This document shows, one piece after another, positions 1 through 8,652 of a stretch of 64,000 nucleotides of DNA (the stretch's first letter is position 1; each line of letters starts with the position of its first letter). The position numbers and the translations under genes were made by a program. The notes beneath the pieces are model-generated. The model did no database searches. It had not been told where the DNA came from and was given only the letters and a program-made list of their open reading frames with translations. The stretch is from Geobacillus vulcani PSS1 (GTDB lineage Bacteria; Bacillota; Bacilli; Bacillales; Anoxybacillaceae). The stretch is taken from NCBI RefSeq assembly GCF_000733845.1, contig NZ_JPOI01000001.1:496001-560000 (forward strand), in the 5' to 3' direction.

Positions 1-648
1 GGCGGTCAGCCGTTCCATCACTTCGCCGTCCTCCATCTGCCTGAGTTCATCAAGCCGCAGCTTCCCCTCGGCAATGAGGCGCGACATATCGACGATATAT
101 TCCGCTTTCCGTCCGCTCAGCTGCAAAGCGCGCAAGTCCTCGTACGAGCGGGCGGCGATCTCTTCTGGGCGCGGGTAAAACCAAACGCCGTCCCGCTCCT
201 CGCCGAACGTTTTCACAAACCGCTCTGTGAGCCGATAGCCGACTTTGAGATGAAGCTGTTGGTGGATCAAACATTTGACGAGGCAAAAATACAAATCAAA
301 ATCAAGCACCAACGGCAGCCCCTCATAACGGGCAAACAGCGGCGCCAGCTCGGTCGCCTGAAAGTGGCGGTGCACCGAAGCGAGCGGCGTCCGCCATTGA
401 AACAGATCGGAAATCCGTTCAATGATCTCCTGTTGCCGCTCGGGATGCGGACCCGACACGATCAAGCGCGGGGCGTCTTTTGTGCCGATGCTTTCCACCG
501 CGACGGGCACTTTTACGTCATCGAGATGAAGCGGCACGGTGACGCGCTGCCGCTCTAGATCAACCGCCAGCAGCGGATCGAGCGCCAATCGCTCCAACGC
601 ATGGGCAAAATCGTACGGCGCGGGCACGGTAATCATTTGCTTCCACAT
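1..648 (-). CDS. alkA: DNA-3-methyladenine glycosylase II family protein, C-terminus beyond the window
   Basis: The reverse strand is open for 216 codons from ATG at 648 to base 1 with no stop, so the C-terminal part, where the catalytic Asp of the HhH-GPD fold would lie, is missing. Around residues 121-135 the protein reads CLIHQQLHLKVGYRL, close to the IIGQQLS-type helix of AlkA-class base-excision glycosylases, followed by a PRPEEIA segment. The start is supported by AAAGGTGAG upstream. By family it should excise alkylated purines from DNA. Divergence from OGG-type glycosylases cannot be tested without the C-terminus. Confidence 0.8.
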   Translation of the reverse strand, partial: MWKQMITVPAPYDFAHALERLALDPLLAVDLERQRVTVPLHLDDVKVPVAVESIGTKDAPRLIVSGPHPERQQEIIERISDLFQWRTPLASVHRHFQATELAPLFARYEGLPLVLDFDLYFCLVKCLIHQQLHLKVGYRLTERFVKTFGEERDGVWFYPRPEEIAARSYEDLRALQLSGRKAEYIVDMSRLIAEGKLRLDELRQMEDGEVMERLTA

Positions 649-897
649 CGTTCTCACCTTTCTCGTTCGTCCGTGCCCTTATTATAACGAAAAACGCCCC
701 GCCAAACCAACGAATCGGACAAGCAGCCGATCCGTTTCTGGTGGCGAGGCGGGGAATGCCCTAGCGGCGCACCCTGTTGTTTTGACCATCCGCAACGCGA
801 CGACGACGACGGACACGGGGACAACAGAAGCCGTCGGCGCTGACCTCTGCACCGAAAAGCGCTCACTTCCATGAGCAGACAGGCCGCGCTGAAGGCC

Positions 898-1689
898 TTA
901 CGGACGAAACAGCCACGGATGGAGGCCCATCTTTTTCGCCATCAACTCATCTAAGCTGGCAAACGTATACCCTTGTTTGCGCAAGTCGTCGATCACCTTC
1001 GGCAGCGCGTCGGCGTTGTCTTTCGAGACCGAGTGCAAAAGCAAAATCGCCCCGGGATGGATTTGCTTCATGATTTGATCGTACGCGTATTGCCAGCCGC
1101 GCTGGCGGTCGGTCTGCCAGTCGACGAACGCCAGCGACCAAAAGACGTGGTAATAGCCGAGCTCGCGGGCGAGCGCCAACGTCCGTTCACTGAAAATGCC
1201 GCGCGGCGGGCGAAGGTACGCCATCCCTTTTTGCCCGGTCAATTCCTCGGTCTTTTCTTTTACTTTTTCCAGCTCTTCACGGAACCGCTCTTCGCTTGCC
1301 GTTGTCAAATCGGGGTGGTGCCATGAATGATTGCCGATGATGTGCCCCTCGGCGGCCATTCGTTTCACTAACTCAGGGGCGGTTTGCAAGTAATGGCCGG
1401 TGACAAAAAAGGCAGCCGGCACGTTCTTTTCTTTTAACACGTCTAAAATTTGCGCCGTATAGCCGTTTTCATAGCCGTTGTCAAACGTCAAATAAATCGT
1501 TTTTTCGCTCGTATCGCCTAAATAAAAGGCATCGTATTTGGCGAGCAGTTCGTCAAGCTCTTTCCCCGCCGATGGGGGCTGATGGTTTTCGCTCCGCTTG
1601 AATCCCCAATGGATCGGCGCATGGCTTGCCGCGAACGCGGGGGCGGGGATCAACGTGAACAGCAACAAAAGAGAAAGAAGCCATTTCAT
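898..1689 (-). CDS. pdaA: Sporulation delta-lactam polysaccharide deacetylase PdaA
   Basis: 263 residues with a cleavable signal peptide (MKWLLSLLLLF, AFA-A cleavage region). NodB-fold motifs are all present: TFDNGYENGY, HSWHHPDL, RPPRGIFSE, FVDWQTD and LLLHSVSKDNADAL. The region NWGFKRS-like/HWGFKRSENHQPP is typical of PdaA. The family removes acetyl groups from N-acetylmuramic acid, which is needed for muramic delta-lactam formation in spore cortex. I chose ATG 1689 over the in-frame GTG at 1695 because it sits 10 nt from GGAGG and gives the same length as B. subtilis PdaA. Confidence 0.93.
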   Translation of the reverse strand: MKWLLSLLLLFTLIPAPAFAASHAPIHWGFKRSENHQPPSAGKELDELLAKYDAFYLGDTSEKTIYLTFDNGYENGYTAQILDVLKEKNVPAAFFVTGHYLQTAPELVKRMAAEGHIIGNHSWHHPDLTTASEERFREELEKVKEKTEELTGQKGMAYLRPPRGIFSERTLALARELGYYHVFWSLAFVDWQTDRQRGWQYAYDQIMKQIHPGAILLLHSVSKDNADALPKVIDDLRKQGYTFASLDELMAKKMGLHPWLFRP

Positions 1690-1772
1690 GCGCACAATGC
1701 CTCCTTGGCCGCGATCGTTTCCTTTTTCTTATTGTTTTCCCGCCTCCGCGCTTTACGCCCGCCATTTTTTGC

Positions 1773-1814
1773 AAAAAAAGCCCCAAACGCGCATGCGGCA
1801 CACGCGTTTGGGGC
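1773..1814 (-). terminator. Intrinsic terminator of the fumarase gene
   Basis: A 12-bp perfect stem (GCCCCAAACGCG at 1780-1791 with its complement at 1803-1814) is followed on the minus strand by seven T residues. It lies 49 bp past the fumarase stop. Confidence 0.9.
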
Positions 1815-1862
1815 CAGGTGAGCTGATCGGCCAGCCGTTCGTTTGAAATCGCTTCTTTCTTT

Positions 1863-3410
1863 TTATTTGAACACCGGTTCTTTGAATTGAGCGAGCTTTT
1901 CAAGCGACGATTTTTCCACATCTTCATGCAAGCTGTTGCCGTGCGAATCCATCGTGACGACGGCGGTGAAGTTTTCGACGCGCAAATGCCACATCGCTTC
2001 CGGGATGCCGAATTCCAGCAAATCGACGCCTTCTACGGATTTGATGCAATCGGCGTAATATTGCGCGGCGCCGCCGATGGCGTTCAAGTATACGCCGCCG
2101 TGTTCTTTTAAAGCTTGCAGCGTTTTCGCGCCCATGCCGCCTTTGCCGATGACGGCGCGGACGCCGAATTTTTTCATGATGTCGCCTTGGTACGGCTCTT
2201 CGCGGATGCTCGTCGTCGGGCCGGCGGCTTTGACGTGCCAGCGGCCTTCTTCATCTTTTAACATGACCGGCCCGCAATGGTAAATGATTTGCCCGTTCAA
2301 GTCGACCGGCGCGTCATGGTCCATCAAATATTTATGAATAGCGTCGCGGCCGGTGTAAATCATGCCGCTGATGCGGACGACATCGCCGACGCGAAGCTGG
2401 CGCACTTGTTCTTCCGACAGCGGCGGAACGAGGTCGATGACGCGTGTGTCGCCTTGTTCAAGCGCCGCGGCGGCTTCCGCTTTTTCCAATTCTTTCGCGA
2501 AATCGACGTCTTCGCCGTCTTGGTACAGCCATTCGATGATCTCGCCCGTTGCCGGATCGATTTTCACGCCCATGCGGCGGAACGCCCAGCAATTGTAAGC
2601 CACGGAAACGAAGAAGCTCGCCGGGATGCGGTGCATGACACCGATTTTACAGCCCAGCAGCGTCGATTCGCCGCCAAAGCCCATCGTGCCGATGCCAAGC
2701 TTGTTGGCGTTTTCCATAATGTATTCTTCCAACTGGCGGAGTTCTTCGATCGGATTGACGTCATCCACCGGGCGGAACAGCTGCTCTTTGGCGAGCTCAT
2801 AGCCCGATGAGCGGTCGCCGCCGATGCCGACGCCGATGAAGCCGGCGCTGCACCCTTGCCCTTGCGCTTGGTACACCGCATGCAAAATGCATTTGCGAAT
2901 GCCGTCAAGGTCGCGGCCGGCGCGGCCGAGCCCTTCGAGTTCACACGGCAGGCTGTATTGAATGTTTTTGTTTTCACAGCCGCCGCCTTTTAAAATCAAA
3001 CGGACGTCAATGTAATCGTTTTCCCATTGTTCAAATTTGATGACCGGCACGCCTTCTCCTAAGTTGTCGCCACTGTTTTTGCCGGTGAGCGAGTCGACCG
3101 AATTCGGACGCAGCTTGCCGTTTTTCGTCGCTTCAGCGATGGCCGCCCGGATCGCTTTTTTCATTTCAATTTGGTTGACGCCGACCGGCACTTTGATTTT
3201 AAATGTCGGCAAGCCGGTGTCCTGACAGATCGGCGACACGTTTTCGTCCGCCATTTGAATGTTCTCGACGATCGTATCGAGCGCCATCGCCGCCCGAGTG
3301 CCGGCGTTTTCGCGCACTTTCGCCCGAGCGATCGCTCGGCGAACGTCCTTCGGCAGCTTCGTTGACGTCTCAACGATCAAGTCATACATGCTTTGCTGGA
3401 ATTTTTCCAT
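1863..3410 (-). CDS. fum: Class I (iron-sulfur) fumarate hydratase
   Basis: 515 residues if started at the MEKFQQSMYDL methionine. The N-terminal alpha domain has PICQDTGLPTF and GGGCENKN, and the C-terminal beta domain has GRDAIHKYL and IGKGGMG, so both halves of the oxygen-labile [4Fe-4S] class I hydratase/tartrate dehydratase family are fused in one chain as in FumA/B. It interconverts fumarate and malate in the TCA cycle. An in-frame upstream ATG (3461) exists, but GGAG abuts it directly, so the downstream start is preferred with moderate certainty. It is monocistronic, with a terminator at 1773-1814. Confidence 0.9.
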   Translation of the reverse strand: MEKFQQSMYDLIVETSTKLPKDVRRAIARAKVRENAGTRAAMALDTIVENIQMADENVSPICQDTGLPTFKIKVPVGVNQIEMKKAIRAAIAEATKNGKLRPNSVDSLTGKNSGDNLGEGVPVIKFEQWENDYIDVRLILKGGGCENKNIQYSLPCELEGLGRAGRDLDGIRKCILHAVYQAQGQGCSAGFIGVGIGGDRSSGYELAKEQLFRPVDDVNPIEELRQLEEYIMENANKLGIGTMGFGGESTLLGCKIGVMHRIPASFFVSVAYNCWAFRRMGVKIDPATGEIIEWLYQDGEDVDFAKELEKAEAAAALEQGDTRVIDLVPPLSEEQVRQLRVGDVVRISGMIYTGRDAIHKYLMDHDAPVDLNGQIIYHCGPVMLKDEEGRWHVKAAGPTTSIREEPYQGDIMKKFGVRAVIGKGGMGAKTLQALKEHGGVYLNAIGGAAQYYADCIKSVEGVDLLEFGIPEAMWHLRVENFTAVVTMDSHGNSLHEDVEKSSLEKLAQFKEPVFK

Positions 3411-3635
3411 GTCGGTTCCACGCCCTTTCCCTTTGGATCGCCCTATCGGCAGTTGTCTCATCTCCTTCTATTATACTGCTTTTTCTCGGTTATGGAAAAA
3501 ATCTTTCTTTTCAGTCTCATCAGTCCCCCGCCCGCCTCATAGGAATGGGATAGAGGATCGGTAAAACAATTGACAAGCTGAGTGACTGTTGCCGATAATG
3601 AACGTTGAGACTTTGAATGGAAAGAGGAGAAAGAC

Positions 3636-4760
3636 ATGCGTGCATCAACCATGCCAGCGATTACACCGATGTATGACCCGTGGGAGGCGTATGTCGATAT
3701 TGAAGAATACGGACAACTTGAACTGACCAACATCGAGTTCACGACAACGACGCTTTGCAATATGCGCTGTGAGCATTGCGCCGTTGGCTATACGCTGTCG
3801 GCAAAAGACCCCGAGGCGTTGCCGCTTGATTTGTTGCTCCGCCGCTTGGAAGAAATCCCGCATTTGCGATCATTAAGCATCACCGGCGGCGAGCCGATGC
3901 TGTCATTAAAATCCGTCGAACAATACGTCGTTCCCCTTCTCCGCTACGCGCACGAGCGCGGGGTGCGGACGCAGCTGAATTCAAATTTGACCCTTGACTT
4001 GGCGCGCTATGAACGAGTCATTCCGTATTTGGATGTGCTGCACATCTCCCATAACTGGGGAACGATCGATGACTTTATCGACGGCGGATTCGCCATGATG
4101 GAGCGGAAGCCGACGCGCGCCCAGCGTGAAAAGTATTTTCAGCGCATGCTCGACAATGCGAAAGCGTTGGCGAAAGCAGGGGTCATGGTGTCGGCGGAAA
4201 CGATGCTCAACAAGCGGACGGTTCGCCATTTGGAAACGATCCACCGCCAAGTGGTCGAGGAAATGGGCTGCCGGCGTCATGAAATCCATCCGATGTATCC
4301 GAGCGATTTTGCCAGTGCACTTGAGACACTGAGCTTGGACGAGTTGCGCGAAGCGATCCACCATTTGCTTGACATTCGCAACGAGGACGTCTGGATGTTG
4401 TTCGGGACGCTGCCGTTTTACCCATGCAGCGACAACGAAGAAGATGTGGCCCTATTGAAGCGGCTGTATGAAAGCAAAAACGTCACCGTGCGCAACGATC
4501 CGGACGGCCGCTCGCGGCTCAATGTCAACATTTTCACCGGCGATGTCATCGTCACCGATTTCGGCGATGAACCGCCGCTTGGCAACATCATCCACGATTC
4601 GCTGCCTGACGTGTATGACCAATGGCGCCGCTCGAAACTGGCCAATGAGCTGCTTTGCCATTGTCCGGCGGCGCGCTGCCTCGGGCCGAACGTTCTTGTG
4701 AAGCAGACGTATTATCGCGACATCGATTTTACGAAACGATCCGCGCGCATTGCCCGATAA
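3636..4760 (+). CDS. yfkAB: Radical SAM protein YfkAB
   Basis: 374 residues, preceded by AGAGGAGAAAGAC. The radical SAM cluster motif CNMRCEHC is near residue 46, followed by SITGGEP for SAM binding. The C-terminal region has further Cys residues (ELLCHCPAARC) that could bind an auxiliary cluster, as in SPASM-type proteins. It matches the fused YfkAB family of Bacillaceae, whose substrate is not established. The neighbours yfkD-chaA-yfkF match the B. subtilis yfk region. Confidence 0.9.
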   Translation: MRASTMPAITPMYDPWEAYVDIEEYGQLELTNIEFTTTTLCNMRCEHCAVGYTLSAKDPEALPLDLLLRRLEEIPHLRSLSITGGEPMLSLKSVEQYVVPLLRYAHERGVRTQLNSNLTLDLARYERVIPYLDVLHISHNWGTIDDFIDGGFAMMERKPTRAQREKYFQRMLDNAKALAKAGVMVSAETMLNKRTVRHLETIHRQVVEEMGCRRHEIHPMYPSDFASALETLSLDELREAIHHLLDIRNEDVWMLFGTLPFYPCSDNEEDVALLKRLYESKNVTVRNDPDGRSRLNVNIFTGDVIVTDFGDEPPLGNIIHDSLPDVYDQWRRSKLANELLCHCPAARCLGPNVLVKQTYYRDIDFTKRSARIAR

Positions 4761-4781
4761 GCGGTATGACTAGCAAATGGG

Positions 4782-4810
4782 AAAAGGTGCCCGTCTTTTG
4801 GGCACCTTTT
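4782..4810. terminator. Bidirectional terminator between yfkAB and yfkD
   Basis: The 11-bp stem AAAAGGTGCCC with its complement encloses GTCTTTT. A-rich and T-rich flanks serve the converging yfkAB (+) and yfkD (-). The yfkD stop lies inside the 3' arm. Confidence 0.85.
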
Positions 4811-5600
4811 ACCTTGGCTGCTCGCTGACAACGTAAGACATATACAGCCGGTCCTGCACCGGGATCCACGCCCCGACTCCTCTTGTCGTCACATTTTTGA
4901 CGACGATTTTCTTTTTGTTTCCTTTGAGGACAACGTACACTTCCCCGTACGTCACTTTCCCTTTCTCATTCACCGCTGGAGCGTACGCGTATAGATAGCC
5001 CATTTTCTTCGCCGGCACATGATACGGCTGGTCTTTTTTCGTGCCAAGGCCGACAACGGTGCTAAAAGAGAGCGGCAAGTTCGTTTTTTCCATCGCTTTG
5101 TTCAATATCATCCGCTTGACCGCCTCTTCATTCGGCACTTTCGCCGTCAACCCGCCGCGGACATATTTTTGCATTTCTTGCTTATAGTACAGCTTTTGCG
5201 CCGTATCACCGCCGCGGTTATCGAGGAAATTCGTGTTGACCTTTTGATATTCCCAGTTCGTCGACGTCTCGAGCGATTGGTAATTGAGCGGCCATTGCCC
5301 TAAATAAATCGTCGCTCGATAGCCGATGGCCCATGGCGTGTCCGTCGCCGAAGATTCATTAAAGAGATGGATCAATTCGGGATTTTCAATTTGGACATTT
5401 GCCGATTTTAACAGTTGTTTCGCAAACGAACTCGGCTCCAGATGCGGCATATCTTGCGTCGGATTCGGGTATGTGTTTTCCTTTGATATATCGATGACTG
5501 AACCGGGCGCCGGTTTGCCGGAAGCCGCTAGCCCTGGGAACGCTGCTGCATAAAGGAGAAGCGTGCTCGTCAATAAGGAAACGGCCCACTTTTTCATCAT
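4809..5600 (-). CDS. yfkD: YfkD-family secreted protein
   Basis: 263 residues with an N-terminal signal peptide (KKWAVSLLTSTLLLYAAAFPG). No catalytic motif is recognised. Length, the PEL-HLFNES and GYRATIYLGQWPLNY segments and the position between yfkAB and chaA fit the YfkD family of Bacillales, whose function is unknown. Tandem ATG ATG codons at 5600 and 5597 both lie 5-8 nt from AAAGGAG, so the exact first residue is unresolved. Confidence 0.85.
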   Translation of the reverse strand: MMKKWAVSLLTSTLLLYAAAFPGLAASGKPAPGSVIDISKENTYPNPTQDMPHLEPSSFAKQLLKSANVQIENPELIHLFNESSATDTPWAIGYRATIYLGQWPLNYQSLETSTNWEYQKVNTNFLDNRGGDTAQKLYYKQEMQKYVRGGLTAKVPNEEAVKRMILNKAMEKTNLPLSFSTVVGLGTKKDQPYHVPAKKMGYLYAYAPAVNEKGKVTYGEVYVVLKGNKKKIVVKNVTTRGVGAWIPVQDRLYMSYVVSEQPR

Positions 5601-5724
5601 CTTCGCTCCTTTCTGTCCCATGATTCACTGTTATTTTCTTTCAAAATGCGCGCTTTATCCGCAACAGCGAAATTTTCTTCCCGCCTTGGCATCGGACGCT
5701 TTGTTCCGGCAAACAGAAAGCAGC

Positions 5725-6777
5725 TTACAGCAAGTAAAAGCCGATCCCCATAATCGTATAGGCAGCGAGCAATGTCGCCCCTTCAAACCAGTTCGTATCA
5801 CCATCATTTGACAGCACGATCATCAAAAGCACGGAAGCGGCCATCGCCACCAGCTCAGGAAGTGAAAAGACAAGCGGCATTTTTTCCGGAAACAAAAGCG
5901 AAACAAGCACAAGCACCGGCGCGACGAACATGGCGATTTGCAATGTCGAGCCGACGGCGATCTCGACGGCGACGTTCATTTTGTTTTTGTATGCCATAAT
6001 AACCGCGGACGCGTGCTCCGCCGCATTGCCGACGATGGCCACGATGATGATCCCAATAAACAACTCGCTCCAGCCGAATGATTCGGCGACCGTTTCAAAC
6101 GTGTGAACGAGCCGCTCCGACAAATAAGCGACCACAACCGTCGCCAGCGCCAAAATGACAGTCGCTTTCCCTTTGCCCCATTCCGGTTCTTCATGTTCTT
6201 CCACTTCTTCTGATTTATGCTGATATACGCCGCGATGGGTGACAAGCCGGAAATAAAGGGCGGCGGCGTAAAGCAAGATCATGATGATCGAAATGCCAAC
6301 GCTCAACGCCACTTGTTCGCTGTGATTCATATGCATGGTAAACACTTCCGGAATGACAAAAGCGATGAAGATGGCAAAAGTCAGCAGCCCGGCATTATGA
6401 CGAGCATCATAAACGCTAAACTCTTGCCGCTTATACTTTAACCCGCCGACAAAAAACGATAATCCGCCCACTAACAGCAAGTTCCCGAGCACCGAACCGG
6501 TTAAGGAAGCAAGCACAACATCAACGAGTCCAGCTTGCAAGGCAAAAATGGAAATAATTAGCTCCACTGCATTGCCGAATGTTGCATTCAGCAGCCCGCC
6601 GATGCGCGGTCCGGCGACGATCGCCAAGCTTTCCGTCGCCCGCCCCATATAGCTGGCGAGCGCAATGATCGTCAGACAGTACAGCACAAACATCAAGACA
6701 GTCGGCCAATGAAGAAGTCCGCCGATGACGGACACCGGCACGCCGATCCATGTCATCCAAGCAAACACCTTGTTCAT
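5725..6777 (-). CDS. chaA: Calcium/proton antiporter, CaCA family
   Basis: About 350 residues with roughly eleven hydrophobic segments. Two internal repeat motifs carry the conserved acidic residue: GLLNATFGNAVELIISIFAL and IIIVAIVGNAAEHASAVIMA. These alpha repeats define the Ca2+/cation:H+ antiporter family, and the protein matches YfkE/ChaA of Bacillus. An Asp/Glu/His-rich loop (KSEEVEEHEEPEW) in the middle may be cytosolic. AGGTGGAAGAGAA sits ahead of ATG 6777; a longer upstream reading frame has no ribosome binding site. Confidence 0.92.
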   Translation of the reverse strand: MNKVFAWMTWIGVPVSVIGGLLHWPTVLMFVLYCLTIIALASYMGRATESLAIVAGPRIGGLLNATFGNAVELIISIFALQAGLVDVVLASLTGSVLGNLLLVGGLSFFVGGLKYKRQEFSVYDARHNAGLLTFAIFIAFVIPEVFTMHMNHSEQVALSVGISIIMILLYAAALYFRLVTHRGVYQHKSEEVEEHEEPEWGKGKATVILALATVVVAYLSERLVHTFETVAESFGWSELFIGIIIVAIVGNAAEHASAVIMAYKNKMNVAVEIAVGSTLQIAMFVAPVLVLVSLLFPEKMPLVFSLPELVAMAASVLLMIVLSNDGDTNWFEGATLLAAYTIMGIGFYLL

Positions 6778-6923
6778 TTCTCTTCCACCTTTCCTCTTGA
6801 TTGTTTTCGTTGCATTAACCGCCGTTTCTATGTACGATGGATAAGGGCATTCATTCGCCCTGGGAAACATCCGGCCTCGCTTGTTTGATCGGCCGGCGAT
6901 TTCAATCGAAATGGGGATGCACG

Positions 6924-8057
6924 ATGCGTTTTGCCCTCTTAACCGGAATTGTCGCCGTCTCTGGCCTGTCGCAAGGGATGTTGCTGCCGCTGTTGGCGAT
7001 GCTTCTTGATGAAAACGGCATCTCTTCGTCCGTTAACGGAGCTCACGCCGCCGCCCTGTATATCGGTGTCTTGACCATTTCGCCATTTTTGGAGCGGCCG
7101 CTGAGACGCTATGGCTATCGGGCCCTCATTCTTCTTGGTGGTTTCATTGTAATATGTTCGCTTATTCTTTTTCCACTTTTTCCTTCACTTTTCTTTTGGC
7201 TTGCTCTTCGCTTTGCCGTCGGCATCGGCGATCATATGCTTCATTTTGCGACCCAAACGTGGATTACGGACACTACTCCGCCGGCTGAGCGCGGGCGACG
7301 ATTGTCGTTGTATGGATGGGCGTTTGGCCTCGGCTTCACTATGGGCCCACTGTTGGCTTCACTCGCTTCGGTCGAGAAGGCGCTTCCGTTTTATTTAGCC
7401 GCTCTCCTTAGCTTCGCCGGTTGGATCGGCGTCTTTTGGCTGCCGAACGAAAAACCAAAGCCGTTTGAACGTTCTACGTCGGCGGCCGGTCGGTTTATTA
7501 GCGCTTGGAAACAGGCGTGGCCAGCGCTTTTGCTGCCGTTTGCCTACGGTTTTTTGGAAGCAGCCGTTCATTCCATCTTCCCGCTGTACGCCTTGCGCGA
7601 GGGGATGAACGCAGAACAAATTGCCTTTATTTTGCCTTGTTTCTCATTCGGCGGCATCGTCTTTCAGCTTCTGCTCGGAGCGCTCAGCGACCGATTCGGA
7701 CGGCGCAGAGTCATCATCGCTGCTCTGTTGACCGGCGCCGGTTGTTTTTTGGCTGCCCTCGCCGTCAGGGCGTCCGCAGTTGGGTTGGCTGCCTGTTTGT
7801 TCACCGCAGGCATGTTTACCGGCTCGCTCTTTTCGCTCGGCATCGCTTATATGACCGACCTGCTGCCAAAAGCGCTGCTTCCCTCCGGCAATTTGTTGTG
7901 TGGGATGCTATACAGTCTCGGCAGCGTGACAGGCCCGCCGCTTGCCGGCAGCGTGGTGGACCTATCTGCTCGCGCCTTTTTCCTTGCAGTCAGCGCTGTC
8001 CTCCTCGTTCCGGCCATTTGCCTCGTCAGCCGAAGGGAACAGGAAACAGCAGCTTGA
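6924..8057 (+). CDS. yfkF: Major facilitator superfamily transporter, YfkF-like
   Basis: 377 residues with about twelve membrane spans and the MFS signature GALSDRFGRRRVII after TM8. Start ATG 6924 follows ATGGGGATG. An in-frame ATG at 6837 would add a non-hydrophobic 29-residue tail and has no good ribosome binding site. By position it corresponds to YfkF, a putative drug-type exporter with no experimentally known substrate that I can name. Confidence 0.85.
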   Translation: MRFALLTGIVAVSGLSQGMLLPLLAMLLDENGISSSVNGAHAAALYIGVLTISPFLERPLRRYGYRALILLGGFIVICSLILFPLFPSLFFWLALRFAVGIGDHMLHFATQTWITDTTPPAERGRRLSLYGWAFGLGFTMGPLLASLASVEKALPFYLAALLSFAGWIGVFWLPNEKPKPFERSTSAAGRFISAWKQAWPALLLPFAYGFLEAAVHSIFPLYALREGMNAEQIAFILPCFSFGGIVFQLLLGALSDRFGRRRVIIAALLTGAGCFLAALAVRASAVGLAACLFTAGMFTGSLFSLGIAYMTDLLPKALLPSGNLLCGMLYSLGSVTGPPLAGSVVDLSARAFFLAVSAVLLVPAICLVSRREQETAA

Positions 8058-8089
8058 TCGCTTTTATTTTTTTATTTTTTTAAAAATTG

Positions 8090-8119
8090 TTGACTGTTTT
8101 GCTCCTTCTGTTATATAAT
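8090..8119 (+). promoter_or_regulatory. Sigma-A type promoter for the 48-residue protein gene
   Basis: TTGACT (8090-8095) and a perfect TATAAT (8114-8119) are separated by 18 bp, in an A/T-rich stretch 53 bp ahead of the small gene. Confidence 0.75.
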
Positions 8120-8138
8120 AAAATCAAAATATTAAGTT

Positions 8139-8154
8139 TCTGTTTTAAAACAGA
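8139..8154. promoter_or_regulatory. 16-bp perfect palindrome just downstream of the promoter
   Basis: TCTGTTTTAAAACAGA is a perfect palindrome placed between the -10 box and the AAAGGAG ribosome binding site, where a repressor would block transcription. The binding protein is not identifiable from sequence. Confidence 0.55.
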
Positions 8155-8171
8155 GTAAAGGAGTGGCGGTC

Positions 8172-8318
8172 ATGAGCAGAACGGAACGGAAAAATATGAT
8201 TGAGTTTATCGAGAAGGTGCGGGGATTGTCGCGTGAGGAACTCGCCTATATGACCGATGCAGAAATTGAATACATTTATGAGCGCTATTACCACCATCAT
8301 GAAGAAATCGTTGAATAA
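8172..8318 (+). CDS. BH0509-family small protein
   Basis: 48 residues, beginning MSRTERKNMIEFIEKVRG and ending HHHEEIVE, with AAAGGAG eight nt before ATG. It resembles the short BH0509 family of Bacillaceae (ELAYMTDAEIEYIYERYY), of unknown function. It has its own promoter and terminator, which supports a real gene. Confidence 0.8.
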   Translation: MSRTERKNMIEFIEKVRGLSREELAYMTDAEIEYIYERYYHHHEEIVE

Positions 8319-8358
8319 AGCGGCGGCTCGATGTGCCTGCGTTTGCATGAAAGAAGAA

Positions 8359-8407
8359 GGCTGACCCAAAACGCGAATGTGTTTTGGGATCAGCCCTCTT
8401 TTTTTGA
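8359..8407 (+). terminator. Intrinsic terminator of the 48-residue protein gene
   Basis: GGCTGACCCAAAAC pairs with GTTTTGGGATCAGCC and is followed by CTCTTTTTTT. Confidence 0.9.
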
Positions 8408-8652
8408 TTCCTGTATATACGCATAAAACAACTGTCAGAACACGATATGTTGTGCTATGTTGAACTGAGACAGCTTCTTTCAATGGTAGCCGTTTTGGCC
8501 GTTGGCGCTGCCACTCGTCTTATGTTTTGGCCTGTTTTTTCCTTTTTGCTTCGTGCCCCCGTCTTTTTTCGTATGTTTCGTCATCTTGATCCCCCCTATG
8601 CCAAGATCCCCCGCATTGTTACGATATCCTGCTTCAGCACCATTTATGCACG

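Noticed and set aside
654..872. 72-codon ORF between alkA and pdaA
   Set aside because: Serine/arginine-rich translation of GC-rich spacer with no start signal; the region only shows a weak hairpin (CGCCCCGCC..GGCGAGGCGGGG).
973..1326. Plus-strand open frame of 117 codons opposite pdaA
   Set aside because: It is the antisense of a well-conserved gene, has no ribosome binding site and is arginine/proline/valine-rich as expected for a shadow in GC-rich DNA.
2277..2810. 177-codon plus-strand frame inside the fumarase gene
   Set aside because: Complementary to conserved fumarase motifs; a shadow frame.
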